Source: Planotetraspora kaengkrachanensis
GTDB taxonomy: Bacteria; Actinomycetota; Actinomycetes; Streptosporangiales; Streptosporangiaceae
Reading direction: 5' to 3'
Length of the DNA: 64,000 bases
Assembly: GCF_016862895.1 (NCBI RefSeq)
Contig: NZ_BONV01000041.1
Span: 1 to 64,000 of the forward strand
Part shown: positions 16,295 to 24,565 of the stretch, in pieces
Numbering within the stretch: the stretch's first letter is position 1
Layout: every line of letters starts with the position of its first letter
Program-made: the position numbers and the translations under genes
Notes under the pieces: generated by a model
The model's database searches: none
What the model was told of the DNA's origin: nothing
Seen by the model: only the letters and a program-made list of their open reading frames with translations

Positions 16295-16698
16295 TCCGTG
16301 ATGGTGGGCGGCTCGGCCAGGAACGGGCGCACCTCGAGCCACTCGTGGATCGGCTTGCCGCCCGCCCCTGGGGCGGCCGACAGCTCCCCGGCCAGCTCGA
16401 CGGCGCGCTCGTAGCTGTCGACGTCGATGATCATCCAGCCGGCGATGAGGTCCTTGGTCTCCGCGAACGGTCCGTCGGTGACCGGCGGGCGCCCCTCACC
16501 GTCGTAGCGGACCCACGCCCCCTCGGGGGCGAGCGCCTGACCGTCGACGAACTCGCCGGTCTTCTCCAGCCCAGCCGCGAAGTCGTTCATGTACTGCACA
16601 TGCGCCGAGATCTCCTCCGGGCTCCACTGGTCCATCGGCACGTCGTTGACCGCAGCCGGGGCGCCGCGGTAGTGCTTCAGCAGCAAGTACTTGGCCAT
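16291..16698 (-). CDS. YCII-related DGPF-domain protein
   Basis: 135-aa dimeric alpha-beta barrel protein with the diagnostic TDGPFAETKDLIAGW motif at about residues 73-87. DGPF proteins are the conserved genomic partners of ECF42 sigma factors and are reported targets of them, although their biochemical role is unknown. AAGGAG lies 9 nt before the ATG. It is followed by the sigma gene with a 4-nt overlap. Confidence 0.92.
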   Translation of the reverse strand: MAKYLLLKHYRGAPAAVNDVPMDQWSPEEISAHVQYMNDFAAGLEKTGEFVDGQALAPEGAWVRYDGEGRPPVTDGPFAETKDLIAGWMIIDVDSYERAVELAGELSAAPGAGGKPIHEWLEVRPFLAEPPTITE

Positions 16699-16750
16699 CG
16701 TGGTTCTCCTTGGTGCTCGTGTGACCCATTGTGGTCGCGTTCACTCCGGG

Positions 16751-16777
16751 GACGGAACCGGACGCGGGTTCTCGACA
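16751..16777 (-). promoter_or_regulatory. Candidate ECF42-dependent promoter of the DGPF-sigma operon
   Basis: On the minus strand TGTCGA (16777-16772) is followed after 17 nt by CGTC (16754-16751), about 55 bp before the DGPF start. A -35 of TGTCGA with a CG(A/T)C-type -10 is the signature reported for ECF42 promoters, so autoregulation is likely. The match was found by eye and not tested statistically. Confidence 0.55.
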
Positions 16778-16853
16778 TCGCCGGCCGATTTTTTTTCTGG
16801 GATCTCGTGGATGAGCCTGGGTGAGCCGCAACCGGTACGGCGGATCGCCGCGG

Positions 16854-16900
16854 TTGACACCTCTTATGGATAACCGCTACCTATATGGCCAACCGTTAGG
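16854..16900 (+). promoter_or_regulatory. Promoter and PadR-type operator of the PadR-ABC operon
   Basis: TTGACA (16854-16859) and TACCTA (16878-16883) with an 18-bp spacer make a good vegetative promoter. Overlapping it is a direct repeat with a 19-bp period: TATGGATAACCGCTACC at 16865 and TATGGCCAACCGTTAGG at 16884 share 12 of 17 positions. Binding of the PadR product here would block the promoter, giving autoregulation. Confidence 0.5.
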
Positions 16901-16908
16901 GGGTTGGA

Positions 16909-17442
16909 GTGCAGGACGCGGTGCTGGCCATGCTCGCCAAAGAGCCGTCGCACGGGTACCACCTGCGCGCGCGGCTGCAGCGGAGTCTCGGCCCGCTGGG
17001 CGAGTCGATGAATCCCGGTCAGATCTATGTGACGTTGGCCCGGCTGGAAAAGGCGGGGCTCGTCGTCTGCGAGCGGGCGGACGGTCTTCCCGACCGGCCG
17101 GAGCGCAAGGTCTATGCGCTGACGCCGGCCGGGCAGCAGCGGGTCGCCACGTGGCTGTCCGAGGTGAGCTGGCCGAAGCCGGACCTGGCGGAGTTCCACC
17201 TCAAGCTCGTCGCGGCGGCCGCGGCCCGGCTCGCCGATCCCGTCGAACTCGTGGCGGCGCAGCGCCGTGAGCTGTTGCGCCGCATGCGTGAGGCACAGCG
17301 AGCGGTTCTGGCCGAGCCGGAGGGTTCGGCGGCCGTCCTGCTGCTGGAAGGGGTCGTGCTTCGGCTGCAGGCGGACCTGCGCTGGTTGGCGGCCTGCGAG
17401 CGAGCCTGGTCCAAGGTCGACGACGAAGTTGAGGATGCATGA
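16909..17442 (+). CDS. PadR-family transcriptional regulator
   Basis: 177-aa winged-helix repressor. VLAMLAKEPSHGYHLRARLQ and PGQIYVTLARLEKAGLV form the PadR recognition module (residues 5-75), with a C-terminal helical dimerisation arm (Vir_act_alpha_C-like). The GTG start at 16909 follows GGGGGTTGGA. Its TGA overlaps the ATG of the ABC ATPase gene by 4 nt, so regulator and transporter are coupled. It probably senses the substrate of that transporter. Confidence 0.88.
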   Translation: MQDAVLAMLAKEPSHGYHLRARLQRSLGPLGESMNPGQIYVTLARLEKAGLVVCERADGLPDRPERKVYALTPAGQQRVATWLSEVSWPKPDLAEFHLKLVAAAAARLADPVELVAAQRRELLRRMREAQRAVLAEPEGSAAVLLLEGVVLRLQADLRWLAACERAWSKVDDEVEDA

Positions 17443-18167
17443 ACGTGGTGAGCGCCCGCGGCCTGGTGAAACAGCATGGTCACGGGCAGGGCCGGGTCCG
17501 CGCGGTCGACGAGGTCGACCTGGAGGTGCCCCGGGGGGAGATGCTGGCGGTGATGGGGCCGAGCGGCTGCGGAAAATCCACCCTGCTGCACCTGCTGGGC
17601 GGCCTGGAAAGGCCCACCGGCGGGGAGGTGTGGCTGGCCGGGCGGCGCGTCGACACCCTGAGCGAGCGGGCTCTGGCGCGGCTGCGGCGCCGGTCGGTGG
17701 GATTCGTCTTCCAGGCCTTCCATCTGATGGAGGAGCTGTCGGCGGCGGAGAACGTCGAGTTGCCCGCGCTGCTGGCCGGGCGCTCGCGGCGGGAGGCCAG
17801 GCGACGCGCGAGCCTTCTGCTGGACCGGGTCGGGCTCGCCGGCCGCGCCCGGCATCTGCCTTCGCAGTTGTCCGGCGGGCAACGTCAGCGGGTCGCCATC
17901 GCCCGGGCCCTGGTCAACGAGCCTCTGGTCGTCCTGGCCGACGAGCCGACCGGCAACCTCGACACCGCGGCGACACTCGACGTGCTCAGGATCTTCGAGG
18001 AGCTGCGTTCGGCGGGGCAGACCTTCGTGATCGTCACGCACGACGAGCGGGTCGCGGCCACCGCGGACCGGCTGGTCTCTATGCGCGACGGGATGTTCGT
18101 CGACGACACCCGGTTGGCCGGCACCGGCACCGGGTGGCTCGGCGGCCTGGCCGGGCTGGAGGGCTGA
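17439..18167 (+). CDS. ABC transporter ATP-binding protein (LolD/MacB type)
   Basis: 242-aa nucleotide-binding subunit. Walker A GPSGCGKST near residue 39, Q-loop in VGFVFQAFHLMEEL, signature LSGGQRQRVAIARAL, Walker B VVLADEPTGNLD, H-loop THD. The LSGGQRQR/DEPTGNLD pair places it in the group that partners FtsX-type permeases for export of lipids, peptides or drugs. The permease follows after 5 bp. Confidence 0.93.
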   Translation: MNVVSARGLVKQHGHGQGRVRAVDEVDLEVPRGEMLAVMGPSGCGKSTLLHLLGGLERPTGGEVWLAGRRVDTLSERALARLRRRSVGFVFQAFHLMEELSAAENVELPALLAGRSRREARRRASLLLDRVGLAGRARHLPSQLSGGQRQRVAIARALVNEPLVVLADEPTGNLDTAATLDVLRIFEELRSAGQTFVIVTHDERVAATADRLVSMRDGMFVDDTRLAGTGTGWLGGLAGLEG

Positions 18168-18172
18168 ACGAC

Positions 18173-19963
18173 ATGGGCCGCACCGTGCTCGTCTTCCGCC
18201 TCGTCCTGGCCGACGTCCGCCGGCACAAGGCACAGGCCGCGATGCTCCTGCTGGCGGTGACCGTGGCCACCGCCACCCTGGCCCTTGGCCTGTCCCTGGG
18301 CGGGGCGACGCAGACGTTGTACGAGGAGACCCGCGCGGCCACCGCCGGGCCGGACGTGGTGGCGCTCGCCCCCGACCCGGGTCCCGACGTGACCCCGGCT
18401 CTGGCCTCGCTGGCGCACGCCCCCGAGGTCGTCGCCCACAACGGTCCCTACCGCATCGTCTACGCCACCCTCACCGCGCACCGCACCGCCTCCCTCGTCG
18501 TGGTGCACGGCGCCGCCGACAAACCCGGCGCGGTCGATCGCCCGCTGGTCACCTCGGGCCACTGGGTACGCTCCGGCGGCGCGGTCCTCGAACGGGGCTT
18601 CGCCACCGCGCTGGGCGCCGGGGTCGGCGACCGCGTCACCATCTCCGGCCGGACGTACCCCGTCGTCGGGATCGCCGTGACCGCGGCCACCCCCGTCTTC
18701 CCGTGGGCGCCGCAGATCGGCCCGGGCGGCGGCCCGAGTGACGGGGGCGGTCTGGTCTGGCTGACCCAGTCAGATGCCCGGGCGCTGGCATCGCGGGATC
18801 TCCCGGTGACCATGGCCATGGACCTCAAGCTGCGCGACCCCGCCGCCACCGAGGCCTTCATCGACGCCCACCGCCACACCTTCAACACCCGGGTGAACTT
18901 CCACAGTTGGCAGTTCATGGCCCACCAGGACACCGTCATGCTCAATGACACACAGCCGATCCTGGTGGTCGGCAGCTGGCTGCTCAGCTTCCTGGCCATC
19001 ACCGGAGTGGCCGCACTGGCCGCGGGACGCGCCGCCGAGCAGACGCGCCGGGCGGGACTGCTGAAGGCCGTCGGCGCCACCCCCGGCCTGATCGCCGCCG
19101 TCCTGCTCACCGAATACCTGGCCCTGGCCCTGCTGGCCGACGCACTCGGGCTGGCGGTCGCCCGTCTGGCCGAGCCCGCCATCGCCACCCCCACCGCCAG
19201 CCGGATCGGCGGTGTCGGCGGGCCTACCGGCGCCATCATCATCGCGACGACCGTCCTCGCGGTGGCGGTGGCCGCGCTGTCCGCCCTGCCTCCCACACTG
19301 CGTGCCCTGCGCACCGCGACCGTCACCGCCCTGGCCGTCACCGCTCACCGGCCCCGCCACCGCCCCTGGCTGACAGCGCTGTCCGCGCTGCTGCCCACCC
19401 CGCTTCTGCTCGGACTGCGGCTGACCGCCCGCCGGCCCGGCCGCGCCGTACTGCACGGGTGCTCCACCGCCGTCACACTGATCGCGATCACCGCCCTGAT
19501 CACCTACGACGCCCAGCCCCGCTGGGGCTTCGCCCAGCATCGCGAGGGCTGGGGCCCGGGCCTGTCCGGCCTGCCCGACCTGCGAGCCGATCACGACGGC
19601 CGGTTGCTGCTGGCGGTCTCCGTCCTGCTGATCGCACTCGCCACCGTGAACACCGTCACGCTCACCTGGTCCACGGCGATGGAAGCCCGAGCGAACATGG
19701 CCATCGCGCGCACCCTCGGCGCCACCCCCGGGCAGATCTCCGCAGGGCTGTCCATCGCCCAGCTTCTGCCCGCCCTGCCCGGCGCCGTCGCGGGCGTTCC
19801 CCTGGGCATCCTCTTGTCCGGGCAGGTGACCACGCTCCCCGTCTCCTGGATCGCCGCCGCCGCACTCGTGATCCTCCTGGCGACGACGGCGCTCACCGCC
19901 GTACCCGCACGTTTTGCGGCCCGCCGGCCGGTGGCGCAGACTCTCAGCGCAGAAGCCGCCTGA
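18173..19963 (+). CDS. ABC transporter permease, FtsX-like
   Basis: 596-aa membrane protein. The N-terminal helix (LLAVTVATATLALGLSLGG) is followed by a large extracytoplasmic MacB-like domain (about 45-260), a three-helix FtsX core around 270-400, a further helix pair and a C-terminal FtsX helix set ending ARRPVAQTLSAEAA. This is the duplicated layout of actinobacterial FtsX/MacB permeases. It is the last gene of the PadR-ABC operon and converges on the ECF42 operon 68 bp away. The substrate cannot be told. Confidence 0.9.
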   Translation: MGRTVLVFRLVLADVRRHKAQAAMLLLAVTVATATLALGLSLGGATQTLYEETRAATAGPDVVALAPDPGPDVTPALASLAHAPEVVAHNGPYRIVYATLTAHRTASLVVVHGAADKPGAVDRPLVTSGHWVRSGGAVLERGFATALGAGVGDRVTISGRTYPVVGIAVTAATPVFPWAPQIGPGGGPSDGGGLVWLTQSDARALASRDLPVTMAMDLKLRDPAATEAFIDAHRHTFNTRVNFHSWQFMAHQDTVMLNDTQPILVVGSWLLSFLAITGVAALAAGRAAEQTRRAGLLKAVGATPGLIAAVLLTEYLALALLADALGLAVARLAEPAIATPTASRIGGVGGPTGAIIIATTVLAVAVAALSALPPTLRALRTATVTALAVTAHRPRHRPWLTALSALLPTPLLLGLRLTARRPGRAVLHGCSTAVTLIAITALITYDAQPRWGFAQHREGWGPGLSGLPDLRADHDGRLLLAVSVLLIALATVNTVTLTWSTAMEARANMAIARTLGATPGQISAGLSIAQLLPALPGAVAGVPLGILLSGQVTTLPVSWIAAAALVILLATTALTAVPARFAARRPVAQTLSAEAA

Positions 19964-20030
19964 CGTCAGCCACAGCCGGTATCGTGCGGTCGAGTGACCG
20001 GCGGCCGCTGGAGCCGTCCGCCGGTGATGC

Positions 20031-21395
20031 TCATCCCCAGCGCAGACGCTCGCTCAACAGTGCCTGCTGAGCCGGGTTGACGGTCAGCGCCAGCGCCTGT
20101 TCGTCGCAGGTCCGTGCCTCGTCGGCGCGGCCAAGCTCGCGCAGCAGTTCGGCGCGGGTGGCGTGCCACAGACCGTAGCGGGCCAGGTCGTGCTCCAGTT
20201 TCTGCAGTTCGGCCAGCGCAGCCTCGGCTCCGTGCACGTGGCGCAGGGCGATGGCCCGGTGCATCCGGGTGACCGGCGAGGGCACCAGGTGCGTCAGCAT
20301 GTCGTAGAGCACCAGGATCTGCACCCAGTCGGTCTCCTCAAAGGAGGCCGCCTCGGCATGGCAGGCCGCGATCGCCGCCTGCAGTTGGTACGGCCCAGGC
20401 CGGCGGTGCGCGCGGGCCGCCCGCGTCAGCAGCGCGGCCGCCTGCTCGATCGCCTGCCTGTCCCAGCGGGTGCGGTCCTGGTCGGCCAGCAGCACCAGGC
20501 GGCCGCGCTCGTCGAAACGGGCCGCGCCACGCGCCCGATGCAGCCGGATCAGTGCCAGCAGCCCGGCCACCTCCGGCTCAGCCGGTGCCAGTTGGGCCAG
20601 CAGCGCGGCCAGCCATTCGGCGTCGTCGACCAGGTCGCGGGCCTGGGCGCGTTCGGGCGTACTGGACAGATAGCCCTCGTTGAACAGCAGGTAGACGACC
20701 GCCAGCACCGAGCGCAGCCGCCCGGGCAGCTCCTCATCGGACGGAATCCGGTACGGGATCCCGGCCTCGCCGACCTTCTTCTTCGCCCGGGTGATGCGCT
20801 GTGCCACCGTCGGCTCCGGCACCACGAACGCCGCGGCGATCTGCGCGGTAGACAGCCCGCACACCACCCGCAGGGTGAGGGCGATCTGCGCCTCAGGCGC
20901 CAAAGCCGGGTGGCAGCAGGTGAAGATCAGTCGCAGCCGGTCGTCGGTCGGCGCCGCCTCCGGCCAGCGCAATTCGGCGAGCTTGGCGCGGTAGTTCGAC
21001 TCACGGCGCAGCACGTCCAGGCCTCGCCGGCGCGCGACCGTGTACAGCCACGCTTGCGGCCGCTGCGGAACGCCCTCCACCGGCCAGCGGCGCAGCGCGG
21101 TCTCGACGGCGTCCTGCACCAGGTCCTCGGCCGCGGAGAAGTCGCCCAGCAGCGAGATCAGGGCGGCCGCGAGCCGGCTCGCGTGTTCGCGCACCACGCC
21201 GGCCAGCACCTGCTCGCTCCGCGCGCCGGGCCCGCCGTCACGGTCCTCGGCACGGTCTCCGCCGTCATCCCCGTCACGATCCCATCCGGGATTCCCGCCA
21301 CGGTCCCCGCCGCGATCGTGACCGGGAAGGTCGGCGGGCACGTGACCCGCCGACCCCGGCGCGGACCCGTCGCCGCTCTGGCCTGAGGTGCTCAT
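20031..21395 (-). CDS. ECF42-type RNA polymerase sigma factor (copy 2)
   Basis: 454 aa. It starts with an unusual Gly/Asp/Arg-rich low-complexity leader (about residues 1-55, repeats like GGDRGGNPGWDRDGDDGG) that the other two copies lack. Then come region 2 (FSAAEDLVQDAVETALRRW; YTVARRRGLDVLRRE), region 4 (LSTAQIAAAFVVPEPTVAQR) and the TPR-like C-terminal domain (FNEGYLS...DWVQILVLYDML...RAELLRELGRADEA). The ATG at 21395 overlaps the DGPF stop codon (ATGA). Part of the leader could be untranslated if a downstream start is used, but the coupling supports the full form. Confidence 0.88.
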   Translation of the reverse strand: MSTSGQSGDGSAPGSAGHVPADLPGHDRGGDRGGNPGWDRDGDDGGDRAEDRDGGPGARSEQVLAGVVREHASRLAAALISLLGDFSAAEDLVQDAVETALRRWPVEGVPQRPQAWLYTVARRRGLDVLRRESNYRAKLAELRWPEAAPTDDRLRLIFTCCHPALAPEAQIALTLRVVCGLSTAQIAAAFVVPEPTVAQRITRAKKKVGEAGIPYRIPSDEELPGRLRSVLAVVYLLFNEGYLSSTPERAQARDLVDDAEWLAALLAQLAPAEPEVAGLLALIRLHRARGAARFDERGRLVLLADQDRTRWDRQAIEQAAALLTRAARAHRRPGPYQLQAAIAACHAEAASFEETDWVQILVLYDMLTHLVPSPVTRMHRAIALRHVHGAEAALAELQKLEHDLARYGLWHATRAELLRELGRADEARTCDEQALALTVNPAQQALLSERLRWG

Positions 21396-21730
21396 GAGAG
21401 AGGGCGGATCTCCACGATCGGGCACGCCGGCCAGGAACGGGCGATCTTCAGGGCCTCGTCCAGATCGGCCACCTCGACCTCGGCGAACCCGCTGACCACC
21501 TCCTTGCCCTCCACGAACGGCCCGTCGGTGATCACCGGCTCGGCACCGTCCAGGCGCATGGTGGTGGCGGTGTGCACCGGAGCCAGATGCGCATGGTGAG
21601 TGATCTTGTCGGCGTGCTCGGTGAACCACTGACCCACCGCCTCATACGCCTGGCGCAGCTCCAGTTCGCCCATCGCCTCCAGTTGGCGGGCGAACTGTTC
21701 GGTCTCGACGAACATCAGCACGTATTTCAC
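21392..21730 (-). CDS. YCII-related DGPF-domain protein
   Basis: 112 aa. MKYVLMFVETEQFARQLEAM at the N-terminus and ITDGPFVEGKEVVSGFAEVE at about residues 68-87 identify the DGPF fold. The start is GTG with AGGAGG 9 nt upstream (chosen over longer readings that overlap the VOC gene). It is the middle gene of a VOC-DGPF-ECF42 operon. Confidence 0.92.
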   Translation of the reverse strand: MKYVLMFVETEQFARQLEAMGELELRQAYEAVGQWFTEHADKITHHAHLAPVHTATTMRLDGAEPVITDGPFVEGKEVVSGFAEVEVADLDEALKIARSWPACPIVEIRPLS

Positions 21731-21783
21731 GCTCTGAACCTCCTGATCCTTGATGGTCTGCCTGCCGCCTCCCGCGCCGGGGG

Positions 21784-22182
21784 TTAGCCGACCGGAAGGG
21801 CCGCGTACAGGTCGACGCCGTTGCCGTCGGGGTCTGCCACCGTGGCATACCGCATCCCCCAGAACGCGTCGAACGGCTCGGCCAGCCCCTTGTATCCGGC
21901 CGCGACCAGCCCGGCATAGGCGGAATCCACCCGGGCCGGAGCCTCGAACTCGAAGCACAGCAGAGTGCGCGGCCCGCCGGTCGGCCTTGTCCAGCCTGGC
22001 AGGAGCGGGGTGCGGAAGTTCTCGGTGTCCAGCATCACGTGCAGGCCGCCGGGCAGGTCGCAGCCGCCGTGTTCGGGCGAATGCTCATCGATCTTGAACT
22101 CCAACCCGAGCCGGGCGTAGAAGGCGATCGAGGCCTGCAGGTCGGACACCACGATGTCGATGGTGTTGAGCGTCGGATGCAT
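21784..22182 (-). CDS. VOC-family (glyoxalase/bleomycin-resistance fold) protein
   Basis: 132 aa, two beta-alpha-beta-beta-beta modules. TLNTIDIVVSDLQASIAFYA opens module 1 and DAFWGMRYATVADPDGNGVD closes module 2. Members include metal-dependent dioxygenases, isomerases and drug-binding proteins; the substrate is not predictable. AGGAG precedes the ATG. It heads the operon with DGPF and ECF42 copy 2, and a close paralogue occurs at 50961-51359. Confidence 0.88.
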   Translation of the reverse strand: MHPTLNTIDIVVSDLQASIAFYARLGLEFKIDEHSPEHGGCDLPGGLHVMLDTENFRTPLLPGWTRPTGGPRTLLCFEFEAPARVDSAYAGLVAAGYKGLAEPFDAFWGMRYATVADPDGNGVDLYAALPVG

Positions 22183-22554
22183 GATCGGGCTCCTGTCGTC
22201 TGGTCATACGGGCCCTGGCACCGCCACAGAGATGGGGCCGGGGTCGTTCACCAACACGACGATCGGGACATGCCCCGATACGACATCTGGCGGTACGACT
22301 TTTTCAGGCGGCCGCGCATCGTAAAAACACCACCACGCCCGACAAAGGCTCGGCTGACGGGGCGTTTCAGACCGGCCAGCGGTCCCATAACAACGCTGGT
22401 GAGCCCGCCTTCGTGGCCGGCTCCGCGCGTGCCGCCGCCTGCGAACCCGCAGGTCACTCCCGCGCATGTCGACGATCAACCTGGTTCACCGCGCCGCGGG
22501 CGATCCTGTTCGCCCGTGCCCGCCTGGGACGTGGACCAAGGAGTCGGAGGAACC
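22183..22554. other. Intergenic region between VOC and DUF302 genes
   Basis: About 370 bp between two divergent genes. It must contain both promoters. Around 22275-22300 GATACGACATCTGGCGGTACGACTTTTT contains a short direct repeat (tACGAC). A minus-strand reading covering 22204-22479 has random-looking Arg-rich composition and was not accepted as a gene. Confidence 0.35.
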
Positions 22555-23088
22555 ATGAGCCAGTCGGTGAACAACAGAATCGAAACCGTGCCGCATCGGG
22601 TGAATCGCATGTCCATAGCGGTCGGCGAGCCGTTCGACACCTTCCGCGCCCGCTACGAACGGGCCGTCCCCGCCTTCGAGACCAGACGCTTCGAACGGCT
22701 CATTGAGGACGAGGTCGACTGGGACACCATCCTCCAGGCGACGGCCGAGAACGCGCCGCACCAGTTCATCATCTACTGGACAGGAGACTTCAACTCGCTG
22801 CTGCGGCTGGCGGGGGACCGGTTGCGCTGCGTCGAATACCTGATGGGCAACCACACGATCGCCCAGCGGATGTTCCACCACAATCCCGCAATCCTGCTGT
22901 ACGCCCCGCTCCGCACGGCCATCTACGAGGACGCCGACGGGGAGACCTGGTTCTCGGTGGAACAGCCCAGCAGCCATTTCTCCAGCTTCGGCAGCCCGGA
23001 GATCACCGATGTCGGCCTCGAACTCGACCGGGATCTCGCCGACCTGCTGGCGTACCTCGGCCTGCCGGTCCCGGCCGCGCTCGTCTGA
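22555..23088 (+). CDS. DUF302-type protein
   Basis: 177 aa, cytosolic. The C-terminal half (YLMGNHTIAQRMFHHNPAIL then LYAPLRTAIYED and FSVEQPSSHFSSFGSPEI) matches the DUF302 fold, whose biochemical role is unknown. The N-terminal 70 residues are less typical. The ATG at 22555 was chosen for the GGAGTCGGAGG site; longer readings back to 22039 overlap the VOC gene. Confidence 0.7.
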   Translation: MSQSVNNRIETVPHRVNRMSIAVGEPFDTFRARYERAVPAFETRRFERLIEDEVDWDTILQATAENAPHQFIIYWTGDFNSLLRLAGDRLRCVEYLMGNHTIAQRMFHHNPAILLYAPLRTAIYEDADGETWFSVEQPSSHFSSFGSPEITDVGLELDRDLADLLAYLGLPVPAALV

Positions 23089-23128
23089 GCCGGGGCGACC
23101 CGGACCTCGCCCTGACCGGCGATCTCGT

Positions 23129-24091
23129 TCAGCTCGCCAGCCGCCGTGCGAGATCGACGAGGTCCGGCGCTCTCAGCACGCGGCCGTCGAAGCCCGGCAG
23201 CGGAACGTGCAGGGGTTCGGTCCAGCGGGCGGGGACGGCGTCCACGCCGTACCGGGCACCGGCGAGCCCGCCGGCGACCGCGGCGACGGTGTCGGTGTCG
23301 CCACCGAGATCCACCGCGGCGCGGACCGCGTCCTCATAGGAGGTCGTGGTGCGGACGGCCCATACGGCGGAGCCCAGGCACGGCCATACGGCGCCGTTGA
23401 ACTCCGTCGCCCGATCGGGGTGCCAGTCGTCGGCCAGAACCGTCGCGTACCGGCCACGGTGATCGGGGTGGACGTGGGCGAGGGCGGCGGGAACGGCGGC
23501 GAGCGGATCGGCGCCGTTCAACGCCACCCGCACGAGTTCATGGAAGACGGCGGTGCCCTCCCAGGCGGCGGGGTCGCCGTGGGTGAGGGCGGCGATGCGC
23601 CGGGCGGCTTGCATGGTGGTCTCGTCGCTCCCACGGGCGAAGTAGACCGCGGAGGTGGTCGCTCTCATCAAAGAGCCGTTGCCCGCCGCACGCTGAGCGG
23701 TGCGGAAGTGGTGCGCAGCGGCGCGGTCCCAGGGCAGGCCGTTGGTCAGGACGTCCTCGGTCTGCAGCCCGATGTCCTTCGGGTCCGCGGCCGCCCATCT
23801 CTGGAAGCGGGTGAACATGTCGGGGAGGTCGAGACCGTGTCGCTCCAGGAGTGATTCCGCGACCAGGACGGCCATCTGCGTGTCGTCCGTGGCCTCCCCG
23901 GCGTCCCAGCCCCCGCCGCCGCGCATCTCGCCGGCCGATTCGGCAGCGGGGAAACGTGCGGAGAACGCTCCTGCGGGCCCGAACTCGAAGGGCGCGCCGA
24001 GCGCGTCGCCCACCGCGGAACCGATCACCGCACCGGCGGCGCGGCGGATCCGATCGGGGTTCCCGGCTCGGGCCGGGGAGGACGGGCTCAA
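23129..24091 (-). CDS. ADP-ribosylglycohydrolase (DraG-like)
   Basis: 320 aa, close to the normal family length. Binuclear-magnesium signatures are present: [15 protein letters not shown] near residue 25, [10 protein letters not shown] near residue 66 and [20 protein letters not shown] near residue 275. It removes ADP-ribose from modified proteins or small molecules. The apparent start is TTG overlapping the VOC stop (TTGA), so translation is coupled; no better start lies before the first conserved block. Last gene of the run ArsR-ECF42-VOC-hydrolase. Confidence 0.88.
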   Translation of the reverse strand: MSPSSPARAGNPDRIRRAAGAVIGSAVGDALGAPFEFGPAGAFSARFPAAESAGEMRGGGGWDAGEATDDTQMAVLVAESLLERHGLDLPDMFTRFQRWAAADPKDIGLQTEDVLTNGLPWDRAAAHHFRTAQRAAGNGSLMRATTSAVYFARGSDETTMQAARRIAALTHGDPAAWEGTAVFHELVRVALNGADPLAAVPAALAHVHPDHRGRYATVLADDWHPDRATEFNGAVWPCLGSAVWAVRTTTSYEDAVRAAVDLGGDTDTVAAVAGGLAGARYGVDAVPARWTEPLHVPLPGFDGRVLRAPDLVDLARRLAS

Positions 24092-24453
24092 CTCTGCTGG
24101 AGCACCGACAGAATGTTGCCGGCGGGGTCCTTGAACCAGGCGATGGGCGGACCGACCCGTCGGAAGATCCCCCTGTCGTCCGAACCTTCGTAGGTCTCGA
24201 ACCGGACTCCCCTCGAGGTCAGCGCGTCGACGGCGGACTCGATGTCGTCCACGGGAAAGTTGAGGATCGTGAACGTCGCGGGCGTGTGGTCGGGCTTGGG
24301 GTAGATCAGCGTGTCCCGATCACCGGCGATGTGCAGCGTGAGCATGCCGTGCTCCTCGGACACCGCGATGCCGAGGATCTCGCCGTAGAACCGTTTCGCC
24401 GCCGGGATGTCGTCCACGGAGAATCCGCTGAACGCCCTAGTGTGCTCGAACAT
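24088..24453 (-). CDS. VOC-family protein
   Basis: 121 aa. [20 protein letters not shown] begins module 1 and [17 protein letters not shown] ends module 2 with the usual terminal metal-ligand Glu position changed to Ser/Gln. The ATG at 24453 has CGGAG at correct spacing; the longer reading back to 24696 runs into the sigma gene. It is coupled to the ADP-ribosylglycohydrolase downstream. Confidence 0.88.
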   Translation of the reverse strand: MFEHTRAFSGFSVDDIPAAKRFYGEILGIAVSEEHGMLTLHIAGDRDTLIYPKPDHTPATFTILNFPVDDIESAVDALTSRGVRFETYEGSDDRGIFRRVGPPIAWFKDPAGNILSVLQQS

Positions 24454-24565
24454 GCCGCTCCGTTCCAGGTGCCGGGCCGATCGTGAGACCCACCACGCTA
24501 TCCGGATTCTCCTGCTCGTCAGGACGGCATCGACGGAACGCCCGTTGCCCGCCCGTGGACGGTTC

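Noticed and set aside
22204-22479. Minus-strand 91-codon reading between the VOC and DUF302 genes
   Set aside because: Arg/Pro-rich with no motif, and it would overlap the promoter region of the VOC operon.
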